This document shows, piece by piece, positions 53,499-61,634 of a DNA stretch of 64,000 nucleotides (position 1 is the stretch's first letter; each line of letters starts with the position of its first letter). Below the pieces are notes generated by a model that was given only the letters and a program-made list of their open reading frames with translations, did not search any database and had not been told where the DNA came from. The stretch is taken from NCBI GenBank assembly GCA_013361935.1, contig JABFXC010000008.1, positions 62,001 to 126,000 on the forward strand, written 5' to 3'. Position numbers and translations under genes: made by a program. This DNA comes from Gemmatimonadaceae bacterium (GTDB lineage: Bacteria; Gemmatimonadota; Gemmatimonadetes; Gemmatimonadales; Gemmatimonadaceae).

Positions 53499-53912
53499 TC
53501 AGGGACGCGCTTCGTCGCTCGGTCGCGGCATCTCCGCGCTCCCCTTCCCCGACGGCTGCGCCGGACGCGGAACGGCCGGCACCCGCGTGCTCGCGTCTCC
53601 TCCGTCGTCGTAGACGTCGGGGAGCAGGAGATCGAGTCGGGTGAGCGAGAACAGCGTTCGCAGGTCGGGATTCAGGTTGGCGATGAAGATCTCGCCCCCC
53701 GCTTCGCGGATCCGCTTCGCGGCGGAGACCAGCGCGCCCAGCCCCGAGCTGTCGATGTAGCTCGTCTGCTGGAAGTCGATCAGGAACCGTCGTCGGCCGT
53801 GCTGTACTTCCTCCAGCACCCGGTCCTTGAGCTCCTGACGGTTCTCGAGGAGTAGCTGTCCCGTGATCCCGACGACGGTGGTGTCGTCGCGCTGCTCGAT
53901 GCGAATGTCCAT
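53499..53912 (-). CDS. STAS domain anti-sigma factor antagonist
   Basis: A 137-residue cytoplasmic protein of the SpoIIAA/RsbV type. The conserved DSSGLGAL block (Ser55/Ser56) holds the Ser that a partner kinase would phosphorylate, and the fold order fits (TVVGITGQL at the start). The last ~35 residues are Pro-rich and disordered. No partner anti-sigma kinase is next to it in this window. Start: ATG at 53912, the normal start of the STAS fold; an upstream in-frame ATG would add 31 basic residues. Confidence 0.85.
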   Translation of the reverse strand: MDIRIEQRDDTTVVGITGQLLLENRQELKDRVLEEVQHGRRRFLIDFQQTSYIDSSGLGALVSAAKRIREAGGEIFIANLNPDLRTLFSLTRLDLLLPDVYDDGGDASTRVPAVPRPAQPSGKGSAEMPRPSDEARP

Positions 53913-54018
53913 CGTCCCGCTCCGCGCTGGCCGGCGCGCGCCGTCGACCGTCGACGACGCGACCGGGCCTCGATCATGGCGCGCGGCGCGGCGCCGCGCA
54001 ACCACCGTCAGGCAGGGC

Positions 54019-55512
54019 TCAACGGACCATCGGCCGCGCCGCTCCGGAGGACGCCCGGAAGCGCGCGTACGGCGCGTCGTACTCGCGGTGCGCCGCGGGA
54101 TCGGGGGACTCCAACTCGCTGCGCGCCAGCGTCGCCCGTGCCGCCGCGGCGAGATCGGGAAAGGCGCCCGCGCCCACCGCGGCGAGCAGCGCCGCGCCGT
54201 ACGCGGGCCCTTCCTCCCGATTCACGGTGCACACGGGAAGCCCGTAGACCTCGGCCTGCATCCGTCGCACGAAGGCGCTCTTCGCGCCTCCCCCCGTGAG
54301 CAGCAGCGTTCGCGGCGCCAGCCCCAGCTCCCCGAGGATCGACAGCGAGTCGCGCAGCGCGAAGCACACGCCCTCGAGCACCGCGCGCGTGAGGTGCGCG
54401 CGCCCGTGCGCGAGGCTCATGCCGAGGAAGGCGCCGCGCATCGACGCGTCGCGATGCGGGGTGCGCTCGCCCTGGAGGTACGGAAGGAACGTCACCCCGC
54501 CGGCGCCGCGGGGGATCGCTGCCGCCTCCTGGTCCAGCCGCGCGTCGGGCGCCGGGTCGCCGGCGAGCTCGCGCGCCAGCTGGTCGCGGAACCAGGCGAA
54601 CGCGCCTCCCGCGGAGAGCACCACCCCCATGACGTACCAGGTGCGCGGCAGGACGTGACGGAAGGTGTGCGCGCGCAGCCACGGATCGACGACCGGCCGC
54701 GCGGTGGGAGCGAGCACCGTCCCCGACGTTCCCCAGCTCGCCACCGCCTCCCCCGGCGCGACGGCCCCGACTCCCGCCGCCCCGCACGCGTTGTCCGCGC
54801 CCCCTCCGACGACGGGCGTGTCGCGCGGCAGCCCCGTCGCCGCGGCCCCCTCCGCCGTCAGGCGGCCGAGCACCTCGGCGGAGTCGCCGACGTCGGGGAG
54901 CAGCGCACGCGGGACGTCGACGGCGGCGAGCAGCTCGTCGCTCCACCGTCCGCGCGCCACGTCGAACATCAGCGTACCCGACGCGTCCGACGGCTCGGTG
55001 GCGATCGCCCCCGTCAGGCGATAGCGGACGAAGTCCTTGGCGAGCAGCACCGTCGCGACGCGCGCATACGCCTCCGGCTCCTCCTCGCGGAGCCAGAGCA
55101 CCTTGGGGAGGGTGAATCCCTCGAGCGCGGGGTTGGACACGAGGTCGCGCAGCCGCTCCTCACCGCCGGCGCGCCGCGTGATCTCCGCGCACTGCGCGGT
55201 GGTGCGGCCGTCGCACCAGAGCAGCGCCGGCCGCACCACCGCGCCCGCGCGATCGAGAAACACCGACGAGTGCATCTGGCCCGAGATGCCGACCGATCGC
55301 ACGCGTACCCCCGGACGCTTCGCCAGCACGTCGCGGATCGACGCGACGCTCGCCCGCCACCAGTCCTCGGGGTCCTGCTCCGCCCAGCCGGGCCGCGGGG
55401 TGCTCATGCCTAACGGCGTCGTCGCCTCGGCCGCGACGTCTCCCGCGTCGCCGACGAGGATCGCCTTCACCCCGCTCGTGCCGACGTCGACGCCGAGGAA
55501 GACGTCGGTCAC
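54019..55512 (-). CDS. xylB: Xylulokinase
   Basis: Phosphorylates D-xylulose to xylulose-5-phosphate, feeding the pentose phosphate pathway. 497 residues in the FGGY family: GVDVGTSGVKAILV at the N-terminus, GISGQMHSSV and WCDGRTTAQC typical of XylB, then GGGADNACGAAGVGA and LTGGGAKSAFVRR in the C-terminal ATPase half. The ATG lies 1 bp after the xylA stop, so the two enzymes are made together. A CGTTAGGC octamer is near 55408. Confidence 0.94.
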   Translation of the reverse strand: MTDVFLGVDVGTSGVKAILVGDAGDVAAEATTPLGMSTPRPGWAEQDPEDWWRASVASIRDVLAKRPGVRVRSVGISGQMHSSVFLDRAGAVVRPALLWCDGRTTAQCAEITRRAGGEERLRDLVSNPALEGFTLPKVLWLREEEPEAYARVATVLLAKDFVRYRLTGAIATEPSDASGTLMFDVARGRWSDELLAAVDVPRALLPDVGDSAEVLGRLTAEGAAATGLPRDTPVVGGGADNACGAAGVGAVAPGEAVASWGTSGTVLAPTARPVVDPWLRAHTFRHVLPRTWYVMGVVLSAGGAFAWFRDQLARELAGDPAPDARLDQEAAAIPRGAGGVTFLPYLQGERTPHRDASMRGAFLGMSLAHGRAHLTRAVLEGVCFALRDSLSILGELGLAPRTLLLTGGGAKSAFVRRMQAEVYGLPVCTVNREEGPAYGAALLAAVGAGAFPDLAAAARATLARSELESPDPAAHREYDAPYARFRASSGAARPMVR

Positions 55513-55513
55513 T

Positions 55514-56686
55514 TCAGCGCACCCCGAGCAGGAGCTCCATCGTCAGCTGGTCGAGCCGCTCGTACGCGTAGCCCTGCTGCCGGATCGCCGGCAGGTCGAA
55601 GGTGCGCGCCTTGAGCTCCTTCGCGCGCGACGCGCTGAACGTCACGCGTCCGTCGTCGTCCGACGCTCCCCGCGAGCGCAGCTCGCCGACGAGCTGCTGG
55701 ATCTCGCGGTCCGCGTTCCACCGCGCCGCCTTCTCCTTCAGGATGAGGTACGTCCGCATGCATCCGGCGGCGAAGTCCCACACGCCGCGCTCGTCCTCGG
55801 TGCGGTAGGCATGCGCGTCGAAGTGGCGCATCCCCGTCCACCGCGCGTCCTCGAGCAGCTTCACGAGGAAGAACGCCCCCTTCGGGTCCACCGCGCCGAA
55901 GCGGAAGTCCTGGTCGTAGCGCCCCGGCTTCTGGTCGTTGAGGTCGATGTGGAAGAGCTTCCCCGCGTCGAGGGCCTGCGCGACGCCGTGCGCGAAGTCG
56001 AGTCCCGCCATCGTGTCGTGCGCCACCTCGGGATTGAGCCCGACCATCTCCGGATGCGCGAGCGTGCCGATGAAGGCGAGCGCGTGTCCGATCGTCGGCA
56101 GGTAGATGTCCCCGCGCGGCTCGTTGGGCTTGGGCTCGACGGCGAACCGGTAGCCGTATCCCTGCGCGATGCTGTACTCGCACAGGAAGTCGAGCGCGTC
56201 GCGGAACCACTTCATCGCCTCGCGCGGATCCTTCGCCGCGTTGGTCTCCGTCCCCTCACGCCCGCCCCAGAACACGTACACCTCGGCGCCGAGCTCCTTG
56301 CCGAGGTCCATGGAGCGCATCGTCTTCTGCAGCGCGTAGGCGCGGACGCGCGCATCGTTGCTCGTGAAGGCGCCGTCGCGGAACGCCGGATCGCTGAAGA
56401 GGTTCGTCGTCGCCATCGGCACCTTCAGCCCGCCGCGCTCCAGCGCCGTCCGGAACTCGCGCACGATGCGGTCGCGCTCCGCGGGGGTCGCATCGCGCGG
56501 GACGAGGTCCTCGTCGTGCAGGTTCACCCCGTACGCGCCGAGCTCGGCGAGCTTCTCGACGATGTGCGACGGCGACATCGGCGCTCGTACGGCCTCGCCG
56601 AATGGATCCCGCCCGACGTTGCCGACGGTCCAGAGGCCGAAGGTGAAGCGATGCTCGGGGCGTGGAGTGTAGGCGTCGTGAGCCAT
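55514..56686 (-). CDS. xylA: Xylose isomerase, class I (Streptomyces type)
   Basis: Converts D-xylose to D-xylulose in the cytoplasm using divalent metals. The 390-residue length and [17 protein letters not shown] start are those of the short class I enzymes. His57 in [10 protein letters not shown] is the ring-opening base. Metal ligands lie in [22 protein letters not shown] and DLNDQK. It is directly upstream of xylB and downstream of the xylanase gene (22-bp gap), which links extracellular xylan attack to intracellular use. Confidence 0.95.
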   Translation of the reverse strand: MAHDAYTPRPEHRFTFGLWTVGNVGRDPFGEAVRAPMSPSHIVEKLAELGAYGVNLHDEDLVPRDATPAERDRIVREFRTALERGGLKVPMATTNLFSDPAFRDGAFTSNDARVRAYALQKTMRSMDLGKELGAEVYVFWGGREGTETNAAKDPREAMKWFRDALDFLCEYSIAQGYGYRFAVEPKPNEPRGDIYLPTIGHALAFIGTLAHPEMVGLNPEVAHDTMAGLDFAHGVAQALDAGKLFHIDLNDQKPGRYDQDFRFGAVDPKGAFFLVKLLEDARWTGMRHFDAHAYRTEDERGVWDFAAGCMRTYLILKEKAARWNADREIQQLVGELRSRGASDDDGRVTFSASRAKELKARTFDLPAIRQQGYAYERLDQLTMELLLGVR

Positions 56687-56708
56687 GGTGAGGTCGGGTG
56701 TCGGGTGC

Positions 56709-57869
56709 CTAACGTGCGACGCGGACGACGGCCGCGAAGGCCGGCTTCGGCTGTCCGTGCCGGTCGAAGAGCAGGGGATAGTTCGTCCGTCCGGCGACGG
56801 GCCAGTTGTTCAGCCACGAGTCGCTGTCCCGCACTCCCCAGAACGTGACGCGGTCGATGACGTCGCGGTGCCGCCAGTAGACGCGGAACAGGTCGCCGTA
56901 GCGGTCGGCGAGGGCGTGCTCCACGGGCACCGGCAGCCGCTTCGTCCAGGGGTTCAGCCGCGGCGAACCGGACGCGCGCATGCCGACGTCCGCGCCGCCG
57001 CTCGAGAGCGCCAGCGGCAGCACGTCGACGTCGAGCTCCGTGATCGCCACGTGCACGCCGGTGCCGGAGAGGATCGTGATCGTCGTGTCCACCTGCTCCG
57101 ACGTCGGGAGCTCCATCTTGTTGTGCTCCTGCATCCCCACCGCGGTGATCGGCACGCCCTGCGCATGGAGGCTCAGGAGCAGCCGCACCGCGCCGGCGCG
57201 CTTCGCCGGCTCCTCGAGCGAGTAGTCGTTGTAGTAGAGCTCCGCGTCCGGATCGGCCTCGTGCGCGTACCGGAACGCCAGCGCGATGTAGTCGTCGCCG
57301 ATGATGCGCCGCCAGGGCGAGTCGCGCAGGGTACCGTCGTCGGCGAGCGCCTCGTTCACGACGTCCCATCCCCCGACGCGGCCGCGGTATCGGCCCACCA
57401 CGGTGAAGATGTGGTCGCGCATCCGCGCGAGGAGCGAGTCGCGGCCGAGGGGCTTCCCCGCGGAGTCCTCGAACACCCACGCCGGCGTCTGGCTGTGCCA
57501 GACGAGAGTATGCCCGACGATGAACATCCCGTGCCGCTCGCCGAACGTCACGTAGCGGTCGGCCGCCCTGAAATCGTAGGTACGCGGGAGCGGGTGCATC
57601 ACCTCCCACTTCATCACGTTCTCCGGCGAGATGCTGTTGTACTGCTGCCGCACGATCTTCAGTGCGCCTCGGTCGTCCCTGATGAGCTGGGCCTCGCTGA
57701 TCGCCGCGCCGACGAGAAACGCGTCCGAGAAGACGTCCTTGAGCGCCGGCGTTCCGCCGAAGGCGGTGCGCAGCCCCGCACAGCTCGCGAGGAGCGTCGC
57801 GCCCGCGAGGAGAGCGGCAAGCGTCCTCCCGGCGCCGGTCGCTCGGCGCCGGTCATCGTGCGCGCTCAC
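56709..57869 (-). CDS. Endo-1,4-beta-xylanase, GH10 lipoprotein
   Basis: Retaining xylanase of about 386 residues, secreted and lipid-anchored ([11 protein letters not shown], Cys30). The GH10 acid/base Glu173 lies in WDVVNEAL and the nucleophile Glu278 in [16 protein letters not shown] and NDYSLEEP are also family blocks. Start: GTG at 57869, which overlaps the TGA of the esterase gene (GTGA), indicating coupling. Its stop codon is the TAG inside a CGTTAGGC octamer (56707-56714). Confidence 0.93.
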   Translation of the reverse strand: MSAHDDRRRATGAGRTLAALLAGATLLASCAGLRTAFGGTPALKDVFSDAFLVGAAISEAQLIRDDRGALKIVRQQYNSISPENVMKWEVMHPLPRTYDFRAADRYVTFGERHGMFIVGHTLVWHSQTPAWVFEDSAGKPLGRDSLLARMRDHIFTVVGRYRGRVGGWDVVNEALADDGTLRDSPWRRIIGDDYIALAFRYAHEADPDAELYYNDYSLEEPAKRAGAVRLLLSLHAQGVPITAVGMQEHNKMELPTSEQVDTTITILSGTGVHVAITELDVDVLPLALSSGGADVGMRASGSPRLNPWTKRLPVPVEHALADRYGDLFRVYWRHRDVIDRVTFWGVRDSDSWLNNWPVAGRTNYPLLFDRHGQPKPAFAAVVRVAR

Positions 57870-59839
57870 CACGCATCCGTCCGGAAGGGCGCCGCGGGGA
57901 GTCCCTCGCGGTTGTAGAGGTTCGCGCCAGCGGGGTTGTTCGCCCACGCGTAGCGCACCGCCATCGGCTTCGGCACGCGGTCGCTCCACACGACGACGTG
58001 ATCCCCCTCGATCCGCGCCTGCGCCCACACGAAGCGATGGTCCGCCCCCGCCACCGCGAAGCCGCGCACGCTTCCATCCGTCGCGCGCGAGGTCAGCCCG
58101 CTGCCGATGTTCGAGAAGCGGACGATGACCTTCCCGCCGCGCACGGTGTGCGCGCGATACGTCGGGCCGGACGCGAGCACTTTCTCCCCGTACGCGACCT
58201 TTCGCGCGACCAGGGCGAGCCGCTTTCCGACGTCCACCTTGTTCCGCGGATGGAGCTCGGTCTCCCCGCCGACGTCGATCGTGACCGCCTGTCCCGTCTT
58301 CGGCAGCGCGAGGGCGGCGGCCATCGACTCGCGCTGGATCGCCCACGCGCCCCCCGTCGCCGAGGGCGTCGAATCGGGGTGCATGTAGTTCGGGAGCTGC
58401 ACCCAGAGGAAGGGGAAGTTCGGCTCACTGCCGCCGTTCCACTCGCGGCGCCAGCTGCGGATCAGCTCCCGGAACTGCGCGCGATAGGCGCGCGCCTCAC
58501 GCTCGTCCTCCGCGTTCGACTCGCCCTGATACCAGATCACTCCCTTGATCGCGATCGGCAGCAGGGGGTGCACCATCCGGTTCCAGGTGATCGCCGGGAT
58601 CTTGTTCAGCCGCTGGCCGTCCATCTGCTGCAGCCCGATCTCGCCGATCCGGAACTTCCACTCCCCGGCGAGCGCGTGCGAAACGCGCCCTGCGTCGAGG
58701 TGCAGCGAGTCGTCGGCGCCGTAGATCCCGCCCCCTCCGCCGGTGTCGGCGACGCGCACCGCGATCACGTTGGCTCCGGCGTGCAGCGCCGACGCGGGGA
58801 CGGGATAGTGGCGCGGCACGTTCCACCCGCTCGTCCGTCCCACCTCGACCCCGTTTACCCAGGTCACGTCGTCGTCGTCGATCGTGCCTAACGACAGCGT
58901 CGCGCTGGACGCGGCTTCGTCAGCAGTCAGCGTCACCGTGGTGCGGTACCAGGCGATCCCGTCGAGCGCCGCGTAGCCCTGCGCCTCCCACAGGTCGGGG
59001 ACGTGGATCGCCGTCCACCCCGTGTCGGCGAGCGTCGGCGACGCCCACACCGCGACGCCGTTCAGGAGCCCCGGGTCGTGCTCGAGGCTTCCGAATCGCG
59101 CGCGCAGCGCGCGGGTCACCGAGTCGCCATGCGCCCGCTCGGCGGCCAGCGCGCGCGCTCCGCCTTCGGGGCCGAGCTTCTGCGCGTCGGCGCTCAGCCA
59201 CGTCTCGATCGCGCTCCCGCCCCAGCTCACGTTCACGATCCCGATCGGCACGTGCTCCGCCGCGCGAAGGTCGCGCGCGAAGAAGTACGCGACCGCGCTG
59301 AACGCGCCGACGTGCTGCGAGTCCGCCGGCGCCCAGCTCCCCCCGACGATGTCGCTCGCCGGCTGCTCGGCCCACGAGTTCGGCACCTTGAGCTCGCGCA
59401 GCGCGGAGTCGTGCGCGGACGCGATCGCCTGCGCGGCGTTGCTCGCCACCGAGACGGAGAACTCCATGTTCGACTGGCCGGACGCCACCCACACGTCGCC
59501 GACGAGCACGTCGTGCACGACCGCCCGCTCGGCGCCCGCTTCGACCGTGAGCGCGAACGGTCCCCCCGCGCTCGACGCGGGCAGCGTCGCCATCCAGCGG
59601 CCCGCGCTGTCCGCGGTGCCCCGCGCGGTCCCGCCGCGGAAGCGAACCGTCACCCGCGACCGCGGCGCTGCCCATCCCCACACCGGGATCGGTGCGTCGC
59701 GCTGCACGACGAGTCCGTCGGAGAAGATCTTCGCGAGCCGGAGCGGCTCCGCGGCGCGCTGGGCGCTCGCGGGCCGCGAGGCGAGCGCGAGCACGAAGGC
59801 GAGGACGACGGGCGCGAATCGGGATCGCCGGCGATTCAT
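57866..59839 (-). CDS. SASA-family carbohydrate acetylesterase (sialate O-acetylesterase-like)
   Basis: A secreted 657-residue esterase (signal to PASAQ). The SGNH-type SASA domain has the nucleophile Ser123 in GQSNMEF, NVSWGGSAIETWL and the His in NYMHPDS. Within it sits a galactose-binding-like jelly roll (about 270-390: VPDLWEAQGYA to LDAGRVSHALAG). Because it is the first gene of the xylanase-xylose isomerase-xylulokinase operon, acetylxylan is the likeliest substrate rather than sialic acid. A CGTTAGGC octamer lies near 58886. It is divergent from the porin-like gene. Confidence 0.85.
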   Translation of the reverse strand: MNRRRSRFAPVVLAFVLALASRPASAQRAAEPLRLAKIFSDGLVVQRDAPIPVWGWAAPRSRVTVRFRGGTARGTADSAGRWMATLPASSAGGPFALTVEAGAERAVVHDVLVGDVWVASGQSNMEFSVSVASNAAQAIASAHDSALRELKVPNSWAEQPASDIVGGSWAPADSQHVGAFSAVAYFFARDLRAAEHVPIGIVNVSWGGSAIETWLSADAQKLGPEGGARALAAERAHGDSVTRALRARFGSLEHDPGLLNGVAVWASPTLADTGWTAIHVPDLWEAQGYAALDGIAWYRTTVTLTADEAASSATLSLGTIDDDDVTWVNGVEVGRTSGWNVPRHYPVPASALHAGANVIAVRVADTGGGGGIYGADDSLHLDAGRVSHALAGEWKFRIGEIGLQQMDGQRLNKIPAITWNRMVHPLLPIAIKGVIWYQGESNAEDEREARAYRAQFRELIRSWRREWNGGSEPNFPFLWVQLPNYMHPDSTPSATGGAWAIQRESMAAALALPKTGQAVTIDVGGETELHPRNKVDVGKRLALVARKVAYGEKVLASGPTYRAHTVRGGKVIVRFSNIGSGLTSRATDGSVRGFAVAGADHRFVWAQARIEGDHVVVWSDRVPKPMAVRYAWANNPAGANLYNREGLPAAPFRTDAW

Positions 59840-60084
59840 GGGCGGACAGGGGTGAACGCGACGCGGGTCAACGCTCCAGGGGCTGCCAACATGGACGCGC
59901 GCGGCCGACGCGTCCAGACGTTCGGTGCTTCGCCGTCGGGAAGCCGGTCGGGTGTCTCATCGCAAGGATCAGGCTTCTCCCGACCTGTCTTTCCCCCCCG
60001 AAAGCGGGACATTCGCTATCGCACACGCTCCGACGCCGCCCGCGCCGGGCCTCGGCGCGACGCGGCACACACGCGGGAGGTACC
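59840..60084. promoter_or_regulatory. Divergent control region between the xylan operon and the porin-like gene
   Basis: Contains no gene. It must hold promoters for both directions. The only notable sequence is TTTCCCCCCCGAAAG at about 59988-60002, with a short CTTTC/GAAAG stem. No convincing -35/-10 pair is seen on either strand. A shared control site would fit joint induction by xylan products. Confidence 0.35.
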
Positions 60085-61557
60085 ATGAGAACCACGAGTC
60101 ACGTTCTTGCGACAGTCCTGGCGGCCACCATCGGCGCGGCCCCGGCAGTCGCCCAGCAGTCGCCAGCGGATTCCCCCTCCGCGAAGCCGACGCGCGTCGC
60201 CGTGGCGGCGGTCGACACCACCGCCCACGCCGCGCTCGCGAAGGACTCCACCACGGAAGCGGCGAAGCCCGCGCCGTCGAGCTTCGACCCCACCGTGATC
60301 AACCCTGCGGCGGCCGGCCGCGCCGCGACGCAGCAGGCGATCGTCGTCCAGCACATCCGGCCGGTCGATCAGCGCGGGATCAACGTGTTCGAGCCGCCGA
60401 AGTTCGACGGGAGCTCGTACGACGGCTTCGCGCTCCAGTGGGGCGCGGCGTTCACGCAGCAGTTCCAGGGGCTCGATCACCGCAACACCGCCGCGCCTAA
60501 CGTCGTCGCCGGCACGAACCAGAACCAGCTCATTCGCATCGGTCACGGCTTCAACAACGCCGTCGCGAACCTGTACCTGGACGCGCAGCTCGCGCGCGGC
60601 ATCCGCGTCTCCCTCACGAGCTACATGTCGGCCCGCCACCACCAGGAGATGTGGGTCAAGGACGGCTACCTGCTCATCGACGATTCCCCCCTGCCGTGGG
60701 AGCTGCTCCAGAGCCTGATGACGTTCGTGACGGTGAAGGCCGGTCACTTCGAGATCAACTACGGCGACGCGCACTTCCGCCGCACCGACAACGGCAACGC
60801 GATGTACAACCCGTTCGTCGGCAACCTGATCATGGACGCCTTCACGACGGAAGTCGGCGGCGAGGTCTATCTCCGCATCCCCGGCGTGATGCTGATGGGC
60901 GGGATCACCAACGGCGAAGTCCGCGGCACGATCCAGAACCCGCAGAAGCGCTCGCCGGCGCTGCTCGGCAAGGCCGGCTTCGACCGGCAGGTCGGACAGG
61001 ACCTCCGCGTCCGCCTCACGGGGTCCATCTACTCGAAACGTCACTCCGCCAACAACACGCTCTACAGCGGCGACCGCGCCGGCTCACGCTACTACGACGT
61101 GATGGAGAACGTCGCCTCGAGCGAGAAGGACCAGGCATGGTCGGGCGCGATCCAGCCGAAGCTCTCCGACAAGATCACGGCGATGGTCGTCAACCCGTTC
61201 GTGAAGTTCCGCGGCCTCGAGCTCTTCGGCAACGTCGAGCGCGCGAAGGGACGCTCGGGCACGGAGGCCCTCGATCGCACCTGGAACCAGCTCGCCGGCG
61301 ACGTGGTCTATCGCTTCCTCCCCGCGGAGCAGGTCTGGGTCGGCGCGCGCTACAACACGGCGAAGGGCAAGCTCGCCGTCACGGACCCGAACGAGAAGGT
61401 CACCCGCTCGCAGGCGAGCGCGGGGTGGTTCATCACGCCGGGCGTCATGCTCAAGGGTGAGTACGTGATCCAGCACTACGACGGCTTCCGCCAGACCGAC
61501 ATCCGCAACGGCGGGAAGTTCGAGGGCTTCGTGGTCGAGGGAGTGGTCGCCTTCTGA
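60085..61557 (+). CDS. Porin-like outer-membrane beta-barrel protein
   Basis: A 490-residue secreted protein (signal to AVAQQ). A Pro/Ala-rich linker (about 25-75) leads to a barrel with alternating amphipathic strands (FALQWGAAFTQQF, VANLYLDAQLARGIRVSLTSYM, FVTVKAGHFEINYG, QVWVGARYNTAKG) ending in VVEGVVAF with the terminal Phe. Family not identified; by context a xylo-oligosaccharide or general porin. Start: ATG at 60085 with GGGAGG 4-5 bases upstream. It contains a GCCTAACG octamer (60495). Confidence 0.8.
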   Translation: MRTTSHVLATVLAATIGAAPAVAQQSPADSPSAKPTRVAVAAVDTTAHAALAKDSTTEAAKPAPSSFDPTVINPAAAGRAATQQAIVVQHIRPVDQRGINVFEPPKFDGSSYDGFALQWGAAFTQQFQGLDHRNTAAPNVVAGTNQNQLIRIGHGFNNAVANLYLDAQLARGIRVSLTSYMSARHHQEMWVKDGYLLIDDSPLPWELLQSLMTFVTVKAGHFEINYGDAHFRRTDNGNAMYNPFVGNLIMDAFTTEVGGEVYLRIPGVMLMGGITNGEVRGTIQNPQKRSPALLGKAGFDRQVGQDLRVRLTGSIYSKRHSANNTLYSGDRAGSRYYDVMENVASSEKDQAWSGAIQPKLSDKITAMVVNPFVKFRGLELFGNVERAKGRSGTEALDRTWNQLAGDVVYRFLPAEQVWVGARYNTAKGKLAVTDPNEKVTRSQASAGWFITPGVMLKGEYVIQHYDGFRQTDIRNGGKFEGFVVEGVVAF

Positions 61558-61634
61558 CCGCACGACCCCGCGGAAGATCGCGGGCCGGACGGTGCGGCGG
61601 CGCGCTCCAGGTCGCTGCCGCACCGTTCACTCGC

